Of a stretch of 64,000 nt of DNA, positions 17,020 through 25,629 are shown in pieces. The stretch is from Nostoc sp. UHCC 0870 (GTDB lineage Bacteria; Cyanobacteriota; Cyanobacteriia; Cyanobacteriales; Nostocaceae). Each line of letters starts with the position of its first letter. The first letter of the stretch is position 1. The notes beneath the pieces were generated by a model that was not told the DNA's origin, searched no databases, and worked only from the letters and a program-made list of their open reading frames with translations. Both the position numbers and the translations under genes were made by a program. Where the stretch lies: contig NZ_CP091913.1 in assembly GCF_022063185.1 (NCBI RefSeq), positions 5,185,141 through 5,249,140 on the forward strand, in the 5' to 3' direction.

Positions 17020-17283
17020 CACCTGCCAATCTTGGGAGCAGACAATGAAATTCCGGGAATCTACAGACGAGGGCTTCAGTCAAGGCTAAAATCCGATTAT
17101 CTTAAAAAGATAAGCGATCGCTTGTCATTTGTCCGTACCTCTGCTTGCATTAATCACTAGATTCCTGCTATCCCTGTTGACAGAGGTTAATCAACGGTTA
17201 CTTAGAGCAGACATAAAAACTGATGATTAAGTATCACTCAATGAAAGAAAGTAAACTGGCTGGTGGTTGAGGAATAAACTTTT

Positions 17284-18453
17284 ATGAAAGCGATGATTCT
17301 CGCAGCAGGTAAAGGTACTCGTGTCCGTCCGATTACCTATACAATTCCCAAACCGATGATTCCCATCCTGCAAAAGCCAGTGATGGAATTTTTACTGGAA
17401 CTTCTACGTCAACATGGATTTGACGAGATTATGGTCAACGTGAGCCATTTGGCTGAGGAAATTGAAAACTATTTCCGTGATGGTCAACGGTTCGGCGTAC
17501 AGATTGCCTATTCTTTTGAAGGGAAAATCGATGACAACGGTAAACTCGTAGGGGAAGCTATTGGTTCGGCGGGAGGGATGCGACGCATCCAAGATTTTTC
17601 ACCATTTTTCGATGACACCTTTGTAGTTTTGTGCGGTGACGCTTTAATTGACTTAGATTTGACCGCAGCTGTTAAGTGGCATAAATCCAAAGGCTCAATT
17701 GCGACTATCATCACCAAAACTGTTCCTCAAGAGGAAGTTTCTAGTTACGGCGTAGTAGTTACTGATGAAGATAGCCGAATCAAAGCCTTCCAAGAAAAAC
17801 CTTCAGTAGAGGAGGCACTTAGCACTAATATCAACACAGGTATTTACATTTTTGAGCCAGAAGTATTTAAATACATACCTTCTGGAGTGGAATATGACAT
17901 TGGTGGTCAATTATTTCCCAAACTAGTAGAAATCGGTGCGCCCTTCTATGCAATTCCTATGGATTTTGAATGGGTGGATATTGGTAAAGTCCCAGACTAC
18001 TGGCGGGCGATTCGTGGCGTGTTATTAGGTGAAATCAAAAATGTGCAAATTCCTGGTCATGAAGTTGCTCCTGGTATCTACACTGGTTTAAATGTGGCGG
18101 TGAATTGGGACAAGGTAGATATTACCGGCCCAGTTTATATTGGTGGTATGACCAGAATAGAAGATGGAGCAAAAATCGTTGGACCAGCGATGATTGGCCC
18201 CAACTGTTGGATATGCAGTGGCGCAACAGTCGATAACAGCGTCATCTTTGAATGGTCAAGATTGGGGGCTGGAGTGAGATTGGTTGATAAGTTGGTGTTT
18301 GGTCGTTACTGCGTAGATAAAACAGGATCAGCTATTGATGTCCAAGCCGCCTCCCTGGATTGGTTGATTACCGATGCACGGCAAACACCACCAGAACACA
18401 CGCCCGTAGAACGACAGGCGATTGAGGAGTTGCTGGGGACGAATGTAAGTTAG
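17284..18453 (+). CDS. NDP-sugar pyrophosphorylase (mannose-1-phosphate guanylyltransferase-like)
   Basis: This 389-aa protein is a nucleotidyltransferase with a left-handed beta-helix tail. The nucleotide-binding motif MILAAGKGTRVRPIT is at the N-terminus, followed by KPMIPI, VLCGDALIDLD and the acceptor-site segments EKPSVEEALSTNINTGIYIFEPE and DFEWVDIGKVPDYWRA. Hexapeptide repeats (GPVYIGGMTRIEDGAKIVGPAMIGPNC in parts) fill residues 265-330. It would supply activated sugars for glycan synthesis, plausibly for clusters such as the one at 34-43 kb. Glucose-, mannose- and glucosamine-specific members look alike at this level, so the sugar is uncertain. Confidence 0.8.
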   Translation: MKAMILAAGKGTRVRPITYTIPKPMIPILQKPVMEFLLELLRQHGFDEIMVNVSHLAEEIENYFRDGQRFGVQIAYSFEGKIDDNGKLVGEAIGSAGGMRRIQDFSPFFDDTFVVLCGDALIDLDLTAAVKWHKSKGSIATIITKTVPQEEVSSYGVVVTDEDSRIKAFQEKPSVEEALSTNINTGIYIFEPEVFKYIPSGVEYDIGGQLFPKLVEIGAPFYAIPMDFEWVDIGKVPDYWRAIRGVLLGEIKNVQIPGHEVAPGIYTGLNVAVNWDKVDITGPVYIGGMTRIEDGAKIVGPAMIGPNCWICSGATVDNSVIFEWSRLGAGVRLVDKLVFGRYCVDKTGSAIDVQAASLDWLITDARQTPPEHTPVERQAIEELLGTNVS

Positions 18454-18459
18454 TTAGGG

Positions 18460-18591
18460 CAGGGGGCAGGGGGCAGGGGGCAGGGGGCAGGGAGTAGACA
18501 AGGGAGACAAGGAGGATAATTTTTTATCGCCAATGCCCAATGCCCAATGCCCAATGCCCAAAATTCTTTAATTTTGAATTTTGAATTTTGA
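18460..18591. repeat. Composite STRR region: CAGGGGG x4, CAATGCC x4, ATTTTGA x3
   Basis: Three unrelated heptamer arrays sit in the 163-base space between two convergent stop codons: CAGGGGG four times at 18460-18487, CAATGCC four times at 18531-18558, and ATTTTGA three times at 18571-18591. The first has four runs of five guanines and could form a G-quadruplex in the plus-strand transcript. Confidence 0.9.
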
Positions 18592-18616
18592 ATTTTTCTG
18601 CCCCAGTCCCCAAATC

Positions 18617-20629
18617 CTAGCTATTTAGATATGTGTATCTTCTGAGACTTTGCTCATAGGTTTGCAGCAGTCTTTGAGATTCAGCTAGAGTGATGCGCTT
18701 TTCTTCTAAGGCTTTTTCACAACGCTGGCGGATGTTTTCTACCAGATCCTCAGAGTCATACTGCACGTAGCCAACTACTTCACTCATGGTGTCACCTTTG
18801 ACTACGTGTTGAATTTGGTAGCCTTTGGGGGTCAATTGGATGTGAACTGCGTTAGTGTCGCCAAAGAGGTTGTGTAAATTACCCATGATTTCTTGGTAAG
18901 CACCATTGAGGAACATTCCCAGATAGTAAGGTTCTCCCGGCTGGAAGTGGTGCAACTCTAAAACTGATTTGACATCCCGCAGGTCAATAAAACGGTCGAT
19001 TTTGCCATCGCTATCACAGGTGAGGTCTGCTAAGATTCCGCGCTGTTTTGGTTCTTCGTCTAGGCGATGGATGGGCATAATTGGGAATAGCTGATCGATC
19101 GCCCAGCAATCTGGTGCTGATTGAAACACTGAGAGATTAATGTAGTAGATGGAAGCCATGATTTTCTCTAGGTCTTCCAATTCATCGGGTACGTAATCAT
19201 GCTGTCTGATAATGTTCAGAATTTTTTGACAGGAGGCCCAGTATAAGCGTTCGGCTTTAGCTCGTTCTCGGAGTCCCAAAATTCCCAAGTTAAAGCGGCT
19301 GATGGCTTCTTCTTTGAATTGAGTTGCGTCGTGATAGAACTCTTGATAGTTCTCTTTGTTAATTGATTGGTAGGTTTCCCACAGGTAATTAATCACTGGA
19401 GATTCACCTTCCTGGGGCGGTTCTGGTAAATCAAGGAGGACATCGCTGGTACTAAGAACATCAAAAATTAGTACCGACTGATGGGAAGAGATCGCTCGAC
19501 CGCTTTCGCTAACCAGTGTGGGTACGGGTATTTGTCGTTCCGCACAGGTATCTTTTAACTCTGCTACGATGTCGTTAGCATAGTTCTGCATATTGTAGTT
19601 TTTCGAGGCGTAGAAGTTGGTCTGAGAACCGTCATAATCTACACCCAAGCCACCACCAACATCGAGGTATTTCATATCTGCACCCTGGGCTGCTAGTTCC
19701 ACGTAGATACGGCTAGCCTCTTGGATGGCATCTTTAATCACGTTAATGGCGGAAATTTGCGAGCCGATATGGAAGTGCAGCAATTGCAAAGAACCGAGTA
19801 AATCAGCATCACGCAACTTGTCAACGGCCTGGATAATTTCGGGAATCGTCAGCCCAAACTTAGCGCGATCGCCTGTGGATGTACCCCAACGTCCCATCCC
19901 TTGGGTGCTTAATTTGGCGCGTACACCCAAAATCGGTTTAATTCCCAATTGGTGGCTAGCAGCAATCACCAAATCGACCTCTTCCACCTGTTCTAAGACG
20001 ATAATAGGCGTTTGGCCTAGTCTTTGGGACAACATCGCCGTTTCGATGTATTCCCGGTCTTTGTAGCCGTTGCAAACGAGCAATGCGCCTGGGGTATCCA
20101 ATAAAGCTAAGGCAATCATCAATTCTGGTTTAGAACCGGCTTCTAAACCAAACTGATGGGGTTTGCCAAATCTCACTAAATCTTCTATCAAATGACGTTG
20201 CTGATTACACTTGACAGGAAACACGCCACGATATACACCAGGGTAATTATAACGGGCGATCGCTTTCGCAAAACAAGCATTTAACCGTTCAATGCGGTCT
20301 TCCAAAATATCTGAAAAGCGGATTAGTAGGGGTAGCCCCAAATTACGCTGTTTCAAGGCGTTGACGAGTTCAAATAAATCAAGAGAACCCCCGCGATCGC
20401 CTTTGGGAGAAACAGTCACATGACCAGCCGCATTAATCGAAAAATAAGGTTGTCCCCAACCTTCAATCCGATATAAATCTTCGCTATCCTCAATTTTCCA
20501 AGCGCGAGATACATCTCCTGTACTTGGTGGTAACAGCTTTTTCTGTCTGTAACCTTTTCCTTCGAGTTTGTTCCCGTTGGACGGTACTTTTACCACCTCG
20601 TCTGATGTAGCAGTTGATTCAACACCCAT
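18617..20629 (-). CDS. speA: Biosynthetic arginine decarboxylase
   Basis: SpeA is a PLP-dependent fold III enzyme that converts arginine to agmatine, the first step of polyamine synthesis. The PLP lysine lies in GVFPVKCNQQ, the glycine-rich phosphate loop is LDVGGGLGVDYDG, and SESGRAISSHQ and the C-terminal half (YYLGMFLNGAYQEIMGNLHNLFGD in parts) match the family. I start it at the ATG at 20629 because AGAGG lies 6 bases upstream and the frame before it looks non-conserved; the ORF could begin at 20695. From there the protein is about 670 aa, the usual length. A polyamine-type importer lies 3 kb away (23.6-26.8 kb) but is not in the same operon. Confidence 0.94.
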   Translation of the reverse strand: MGVESTATSDEVVKVPSNGNKLEGKGYRQKKLLPPSTGDVSRAWKIEDSEDLYRIEGWGQPYFSINAAGHVTVSPKGDRGGSLDLFELVNALKQRNLGLPLLIRFSDILEDRIERLNACFAKAIARYNYPGVYRGVFPVKCNQQRHLIEDLVRFGKPHQFGLEAGSKPELMIALALLDTPGALLVCNGYKDREYIETAMLSQRLGQTPIIVLEQVEEVDLVIAASHQLGIKPILGVRAKLSTQGMGRWGTSTGDRAKFGLTIPEIIQAVDKLRDADLLGSLQLLHFHIGSQISAINVIKDAIQEASRIYVELAAQGADMKYLDVGGGLGVDYDGSQTNFYASKNYNMQNYANDIVAELKDTCAERQIPVPTLVSESGRAISSHQSVLIFDVLSTSDVLLDLPEPPQEGESPVINYLWETYQSINKENYQEFYHDATQFKEEAISRFNLGILGLRERAKAERLYWASCQKILNIIRQHDYVPDELEDLEKIMASIYYINLSVFQSAPDCWAIDQLFPIMPIHRLDEEPKQRGILADLTCDSDGKIDRFIDLRDVKSVLELHHFQPGEPYYLGMFLNGAYQEIMGNLHNLFGDTNAVHIQLTPKGYQIQHVVKGDTMSEVVGYVQYDSEDLVENIRQRCEKALEEKRITLAESQRLLQTYEQSLRRYTYLNS

Positions 20630-20729
20630 GTCTGACCTCTGTGTTTCACCCACGAATAAACAATTTAACGCATTCATTTGGCAACGTATATGCACTCAGC
20701 GATAATTTCTGAGATAAACTCTGATTGGT

Positions 20730-20770
20730 CGTTAGTAATTAGTCATTAGTAATTAGTTATTAGTTATTAG
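20730..20770. repeat. STRR-like TTAGTAA/TTAGTTA repeats
   Basis: Degenerate heptamers (TTAGTAA, TTAGTCA, TTAGTTA) are repeated about six times between the divergent speA and ndk starts. They lie within the shared promoter region. Confidence 0.7.
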
Positions 20771-20855
20771 CAAAGTAGTCTGAGGCTGTAGACTATGGAC
20801 TTTTGACTGTGACTCTTGACCGAATAAAAATTTTATTAAGTTTTGGGAGATAGCA

Positions 20856-21305
20856 ATGGAGCGCACATTCTTAGCAATTAAGCCTGATGGCGTACAACGT
20901 GGACTGGTAGGCGAAATTATCCGTCGCTTTGAAACCAAAGGTTTTACCCTGGTTGGTTTGAAGTTTTTACAAGTAAGTCAGGAATTGGCTCAAAAGCACT
21001 ATGATGTCCACCGTGAAAGACCATTCTTCCCCAGTTTAGTTGAATTTATCACTTCTGGCCCAGTGGTGGCAATGGTCTGGGAAGGTGATGGTGTGATTGC
21101 TGCTGCTAGAAAAATGATTGGTGCGACAAATCCCTTAACCGCAGAACCAGGAACAATTCGGGGCGATTTCGGGATTAATATCGGTCGTAACCTCATCCAC
21201 GGTTCTGATGCACCAGAAACTGCTGTTCGGGAAGTCAGCCTGTGGTTCACGGATGCAGAATTAGTCAATTGGCAACCTCAGTTAACACCTTGGTTGCACG
21301 AGTGA
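20856..21305 (+). CDS. ndk: Nucleoside diphosphate kinase
   Basis: Ndk transfers the terminal phosphate among nucleoside tri- and diphosphates through a phosphohistidine. The catalytic histidine is residue 115 in NLIHGSDAPETAVREV. The N-terminal MERTFLAIKPDGVQRGLVGEII and RPFFPSLVEFITSGPVVAMVWEG (in parts) are diagnostic. The length (149 aa) is normal. GGGAG lies 8 bases before the ATG. It is divergent from speA. Confidence 0.97.
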   Translation: MERTFLAIKPDGVQRGLVGEIIRRFETKGFTLVGLKFLQVSQELAQKHYDVHRERPFFPSLVEFITSGPVVAMVWEGDGVIAAARKMIGATNPLTAEPGTIRGDFGINIGRNLIHGSDAPETAVREVSLWFTDAELVNWQPQLTPWLHE

Positions 21306-21395
21306 TTGAGTAATTGAGTGCTGAGTCGGGAGTCGGGAGTCAGGAGTAAATTAATTTTGACTTTTGACTTTTGACTTTTGACTTGGTTTGTCCCC
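21306..21395. repeat. STRR remnants (GGGAGTC, CTTTTGA) between convergent genes
   Basis: The space between ndk and terC stops contains GTCGGGA/GTCAGGA repeats at about 21327-21347 and four CTTTTGA-type units at about 21358-21382. No gene is present. Confidence 0.75.
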
Positions 21396-22124
21396 TCACT
21401 TCGTTACTTCACTTTTTTCCGGTTCAACTTGGGGTGCTGGTGCTTCAATGAGAGTGCGTTTAGAGAATCCCCAAGCGAAAATTAAACCAATCGCAGTAAT
21501 CATTACCCATTCTGGGGGGACAAAATCATCGTTTACTACCTTCAATAACAGGCGTAAACCCACTAACGAAACTGTGATGTATCCGGCATCTTCCAGGTTG
21601 GCAAATTCATCTAACCAACGGATAAATAAGCCAGCCATGAAGCGTAGGGTAATAATACCTATGGTTGTTCCCGTTAGCACTAGCCACTTTTCTTGAGATA
21701 CTGCGATCGCGGTTGTGACGCTATCTAAAGAAAATGCTAAGTCAGTGAAAGCAATTACTGGTATTGCTCGCCACAATGAGCTAAAACGCGGCCCGTGGTG
21801 ATGGTCGTCTTTTGTTTCTGCTGAAGAAAAGTGTTGGAATACCAACCATAGCAGGTATACAGCACCCAACAGTTCAAATTGCCAGAATTTTTGGATCTCA
21901 GTGGCAGTCAACAGTAAGGTGATTCGCAGCACATAGGCAAAGACTAAACCAATGTTGAGTGCCTGACGTTCCAGTTTTTTATCTTCTAGTCCTTGGGCTA
22001 TGGCGGCCAGCGCGATCGCATTGTCAGCAGATAGCACTGCTTCTAAAAGTATCAATATCAGCAGGACTATAGAGGCTTCAATGCTGAGATGAAAGTGCAG
22101 GTAATCAAAAATTTGGTCTAGCAT
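21396..22124 (-). CDS. TerC-family integral membrane protein
   Basis: This 242-aa protein has seven or so hydrophobic segments and the family hallmarks SADNAIALAAIAQGL (acidic residue in helix 2) and AFSLDSVTTAIAVSQ. TerC/Alx relatives are linked to manganese or other metal export and to membrane protein homeostasis. A histidine-rich cytosolic loop (TKDDHHHGPRF) could bind metal. It converges on ndk and has its own promoter. Confidence 0.85.
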   Translation of the reverse strand: MLDQIFDYLHFHLSIEASIVLLILILLEAVLSADNAIALAAIAQGLEDKKLERQALNIGLVFAYVLRITLLLTATEIQKFWQFELLGAVYLLWLVFQHFSSAETKDDHHHGPRFSSLWRAIPVIAFTDLAFSLDSVTTAIAVSQEKWLVLTGTTIGIITLRFMAGLFIRWLDEFANLEDAGYITVSLVGLRLLLKVVNDDFVPPEWVMITAIGLIFAWGFSKRTLIEAPAPQVEPEKSEVTK

Positions 22125-22242
22125 TCCAGGTTTCTCAAGCAGGGAAAATTTAAAAGTAGCAGGGATAGCCAGTTTAAACTAAAAAGTGCAACAAATTGCT
22201 ACCTTCATTCAGCTTAACGTGTAGGTGCTGCATTTTAAAAAT

Positions 22243-22274
22243 CTCAGGGGTGATAGGATAACCGATTCCCTGAG
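22243..22274 (-). terminator. Possible terminator hairpin downstream of the broken gene
   Basis: CTCAGGG and CCCTGAG form a 7-bp perfect stem around an 18-base loop. On the minus strand it is followed by ATTTTTA, resembling a weak intrinsic terminator for the gene fragment ending at 22298. The large loop makes this only a suggestion. Confidence 0.35.
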
Positions 22275-22297
22275 TTATAAAATTCAGGGTTGATATT

Positions 22298-22726
22298 TCA
22301 GGTCATACAAAAACCAATCCTATTGCAGTAATTCTTGGCTTCTTGCTCAAGTCTCAGAATTTCAGTGTTCCATACCTGAATTTTTCTTTCTCTCTCTTGC
22401 CATTGATATGTTGTAGGACTGTTGTAAGGTGCAGTACCAGCGTTGGGGAAAATTCCTTTATCTTTGAGCCATTGGCGACAAAAGAATTGCCAAAGATAAA
22501 CGTGATCGTGCTTATCACCACCTAAACAGCGAATTTTTTTAACAGATAGCGGAGAATCACCAAAAAGAATTTGCTGATTTCTCAAGTTATTCTCCAACAA
22601 GCGCGTTTCACTACCTCTTCCACGGAAAAATTCTACTACCAACCACTCACCAAAATCGAAAATACAAACTTCAGTGCGATCGCTACCATCATTCTCTAGG
22701 AAATGAATATCACCTTGTAGCTTAAT
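22298..22726 (-). pseudogene. Truncated EH-signature-like (ZorC-like?) protein fragment
   Basis: The open frame runs from a stop at 22727-22729 to a stop at 22298, but has no ATG at a sensible place. An internal TTG at 22642 is the first possible start, while protein-like sequence (DIHFLENDGSDRTEVCIFDF) continues upstream of it. The segment IFDFGEWLVVEFFRGRGS, then KHDHVYLWQFFCRQWLKDKGI looks like the C-terminal EH_Signature region, named for a conserved Glu and His and found in proteins such as Zorya ZorC. If so, only the last 140 residues of a larger gene remain. The family call is from memory of motif shape and is tentative; no zorA, zorB or zorD lies nearby. Confidence 0.4.
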
Positions 22727-23054
22727 TTATACAAGCTTTAACAAGCTTATATTTCCCACATATAGGCGTTAATCCAACTTTTTTAGTTAAGAATCGTCTA
22801 AAGCATCAATATGAGTGTCTTTTTTGTTTAACCGTCATTTGTAATTGATCTCTTCCACCTGGGGAAGAATCGGGTTTATTGAGAATAAATTAAGCTAAAA
22901 CCCTAATTTATTAGTTAAAAAACCCAATTATTTAATTCTTATTGAGAATAATGCAGTATATTATAAAGTTATACTAGATTTGCCTAGAATCAAGATTCGT
23001 GTAAAATTATGCCATTGACAATGTGAATCATACTGAAGATTAAGGATATTCTCA
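22727..23054. promoter_or_regulatory. 328-base gap with two copies of a 13-bp palindrome
   Basis: TTATTGAGAATAA occurs at 22876-22888 and again at 22939-22951. Each is itself an inverted repeat (TTATT-GAG-AATAA), and the two are 63 bases apart, close to six helical turns. They lie 104 and 167 bases before the secreted hypothetical gene and could be paired operator sites. Nothing coding was found here. Confidence 0.4.
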
Positions 23055-23489
23055 ATGGCTATTGGTAAAACCAGGTTGTATCCAAAACCGTTAATTGTTG
23101 GTTTAGGTGTCGTCTGTGGAGTGTTGGGTGTGGTAGTTCCTAATGCTGTTTATTCTCAGACTCAAAGCGTACCTGTGATCAGGATTTTAAGGGTTACTTC
23201 TAATGGAGGTACTACTTTCAAGCTACAAGAAAATTGGTTTCGCCAGTCAACTGAAATTAAAGAAAATAACAAAAAGTGTCCTCTCAGATCAGGCGATAAA
23301 TTTTTTGTTGCGTCTATTAATGATAATAAAAATAGTACTACAGAGTTTCGTGAAGGTAATCGGGTGGAAAAACTCAAAGATTATTACACAGTAACTTTTG
23401 ACAAAACACTGGCTTGTAATCAGCAGGGGCAAACATGGTATATCTTTAAAACCCATGTACAACAATTACAAGCTGTTCCGGTGCGTTAA
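23055..23489 (+). CDS. Secreted hypothetical protein
   Basis: This 144-aa protein has a basic N-terminus followed by a hydrophobic core (LIVGLGVVCGVLGVVVPNAVYS) and a plausible signal-peptidase site after YSQ or SQT. The mature part, about 105 aa, is a small beta-rich domain with two cysteines (KKCPLRSGDKF and LACNQQGQTWYIF) that may form a disulphide. I do not recognise the family. AAGGA lies about 9 bases before the ATG. Two palindromes upstream may regulate it. Confidence 0.6.
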   Translation: MAIGKTRLYPKPLIVGLGVVCGVLGVVVPNAVYSQTQSVPVIRILRVTSNGGTTFKLQENWFRQSTEIKENNKKCPLRSGDKFFVASINDNKNSTTEFREGNRVEKLKDYYTVTFDKTLACNQQGQTWYIFKTHVQQLQAVPVR

Positions 23490-23574
23490 ACCCTGATTTG
23501 CACTCAATCGAAAGTGTGGGGGATATAGATACCCGAATTATTTAAATTATGAGGGTATCTCAGTATTCCAACTA

Positions 23575-24465
23575 TTATTGCTTAGGTGTGGCTTCACCAA
23601 ATTTAATTAGTAGAGCGATCGCAATACTCACAGTTAAAATTAATGTCATACTCAAAGCTGAACCAAACCCCCAATTTTGAGTAACTCCGAGAAATTGGTT
23701 ATAAACTAACCTCGCTGCCGTCATACTAGAACTACCACCCAACAATTCTGGATCAATAAAATCCCCTAATCCTGTGATAAATACTAGCAGTGAACCAGCC
23801 ATAATTCCTGGTAAAATTTGCGGAACTGTCACTTTCCAAAAAGTCTGGATGGGATTTGCACCTAAATCGGCTGCTGCTTCTAATAAACGCCTATCTAACT
23901 TTTCGAGGGAAGCATATAAAATTAAAACCATGTAGGGTAAAAAGCTGTAGCTCATACCAATCAATACAGCCGGTACACTGTGGAGTAATTGTAAAGTAGG
24001 TAAACCTAGACTAGTTAGCAGACTGTTGAATAAACCCGTGCGGCGCAAAATCGTAATCCAAGCATAGGAACGCAGTAGAGAAGAAGTCCACAAAGGTAAG
24101 ACAAAACCCAATATCAGTAAATTACGCCAACGTTGCGGTGCAATTTGAGCAATCCAATATGCAACGGGAAAACCAAGAATTAAACAAATAATTGTTGTGC
24201 TAACGGCTAACCCTAGCGATCGCACAATCACTCTCAAGTATAAAGGATCAAAAATGCGGATATAGTTATCAAATCCACTTGGGTTAACTATATCACCTGG
24301 TCGAATATCCGGTACTAAACTTAATTGAAAAATGATCAGTGTTGGTAGCACCAGCAAAAGTAACAACCAAACACCAGCCGGGGCGAGTAATGTTAAAGGT
24401 TGTAACCAATTAAATCGGGGGCGATTTATTTCTATGTTCTCAATATTACGAATTTCAATAGACAC
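23575..24465 (-). CDS. potB: Polyamine-type ABC transporter permease (PotB-like)
   Basis: This is an inner-membrane permease of 296 aa in the PotB/PotH family, with about six membrane helices. The EAA loop reads RLLEAAADLGANPIQTFWKVTVPQILPG in parts and would contact the PotA-type ATPase. The likely start is a GTG at 24465. It is the last of three minus-strand genes after the ATPase and the binding protein. The second permease (PotC/PotI) expected in the family does not follow; the next gene is on the opposite strand. Confidence 0.83.
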   Translation of the reverse strand: MSIEIRNIENIEINRPRFNWLQPLTLLAPAGVWLLLLLVLPTLIIFQLSLVPDIRPGDIVNPSGFDNYIRIFDPLYLRVIVRSLGLAVSTTIICLILGFPVAYWIAQIAPQRWRNLLILGFVLPLWTSSLLRSYAWITILRRTGLFNSLLTSLGLPTLQLLHSVPAVLIGMSYSFLPYMVLILYASLEKLDRRLLEAAADLGANPIQTFWKVTVPQILPGIMAGSLLVFITGLGDFIDPELLGGSSSMTAARLVYNQFLGVTQNWGFGSALSMTLILTVSIAIALLIKFGEATPKQ

Positions 24466-24516
24466 AATTTTTATTTGAGAAATTACTTTAGCGTAGCGGG
24501 ACGCAGCCCATTATGA

Positions 24517-24537
24517 ATTACGAATTACGAATTACGA
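24517..24537. repeat. STRR: three copies of ATTACGA
   Basis: Three perfect heptamers lie in the 78-base gap between the binding-protein and permease genes, next to a G+C-rich GCGTAGCGGGACGCAGCC stretch. They are transcribed as part of the operon. Confidence 0.85.
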
Positions 24538-24543
24538 ATTATT

Positions 24544-25626
24544 TTAACTGCTAGTTAATTGAGTCCAATATCGCTCATAAACTTCTTCAAATTGTCCCAA
24601 GGGACTAAGGCGTTCACACTTTTCTAAAAGCGTATCTGGAGGAAACAAATTAATATTATTTTTAATTTCATTAGGTAATAGTTCAAAACCTGCACTATTG
24701 GGTGTGGCAATTTTTAATCTTTTGCTAATAGTTGCTGCTATCTCTGGTTGCAAAATAAAGTTAATCCAAGCATAAGCACCATCTATATTTGGTGCTGATT
24801 TGGGAATTACCATTGTGTCAGTCCATAGTGAAGAACCACTGCGAGGAATTACATATTTGAGTTTGGGGTTTTCCTTCATCACTCTGATGGCATCGGCAGA
24901 ATAACACATTGCTAAAACTAAATCACCTGCTAATATTTGATTTTGCCAAGCATCAGTGTCAAACGCTGCGATCGCTGGCTTAAGTTCTGTTAATTTTTGA
25001 TAAGCTTCTTTAATTTGGTTTTCATTTTGTGAATTGTAGGAATAACCCAACATTCGCAATACTGCACCCATAACTTCCCGCACATCATTTAATAATGTCA
25101 TGCGCTTATTGAGTATGGCTTTATTTTGCCAGAGATAATCCCAATCTTCCGGTGCTTGTTTCAGGACTTCCGAGTTATAAATTAATCCGGTTGTTCCCCA
25201 ATTAAAGGGGATACTGTAGCGGTTTTTGGGGTCGTAACTGGGATTTTGAAACTGAGGAAATAAATTATCTAAACCAATCAGGCGATCGGGTGTTAATTCT
25301 CTTAATAAATTCCTGTCTACCATCTTCTCTACCATATAATCAGATGGATAAATCACGCTATAAGTACCACCACCCCCAGCTAGCAGTTTAGCTAACATCA
25401 CTTCATTAGAATCATAGGGATCTACAAACACCTTCATTCCCGTTTGGGTACTAAAAGTTTGCAATAGTTGTTGATCAGAATATTGCGTCCAAGTATATAG
25501 ATATAATCTATCAGTGCGCCCAGAACTAGTAGAAGCCCGCACATCAGCCAATCTCCAGCCACAACCAGCTAAAGATAAAGTAGCAAGTGCTGTTACTCCT
25601 TGTAAAAAATTGCGTCTGTTAGTCAT
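24544..25626 (-). CDS. potD: Polyamine-type ABC transporter binding lipoprotein (PotD-like)
   Basis: This 360-aa periplasmic binding protein belongs to the PotD/PotF group. The N-terminus has a twin-arginine-like NRRNFLQG, a hydrophobic stretch and a lipobox LAGCGW. The mature domain begins with the typical LYLYTWTQYSDQQLLQTFSTQTG, and includes VIYPSDYMVEKM and IPFNWGTTGLIYNS. It starts 3 bases after the PotA stop, so the two are surely co-transcribed. Spermidine or putrescine is the likely ligand; related proteins bind other cationic compounds. Confidence 0.87.
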   Translation of the reverse strand: MTNRRNFLQGVTALATLSLAGCGWRLADVRASTSSGRTDRLYLYTWTQYSDQQLLQTFSTQTGMKVFVDPYDSNEVMLAKLLAGGGGTYSVIYPSDYMVEKMVDRNLLRELTPDRLIGLDNLFPQFQNPSYDPKNRYSIPFNWGTTGLIYNSEVLKQAPEDWDYLWQNKAILNKRMTLLNDVREVMGAVLRMLGYSYNSQNENQIKEAYQKLTELKPAIAAFDTDAWQNQILAGDLVLAMCYSADAIRVMKENPKLKYVIPRSGSSLWTDTMVIPKSAPNIDGAYAWINFILQPEIAATISKRLKIATPNSAGFELLPNEIKNNINLFPPDTLLEKCERLSPLGQFEEVYERYWTQLTSS

Positions 25627-25629
25627 TAG

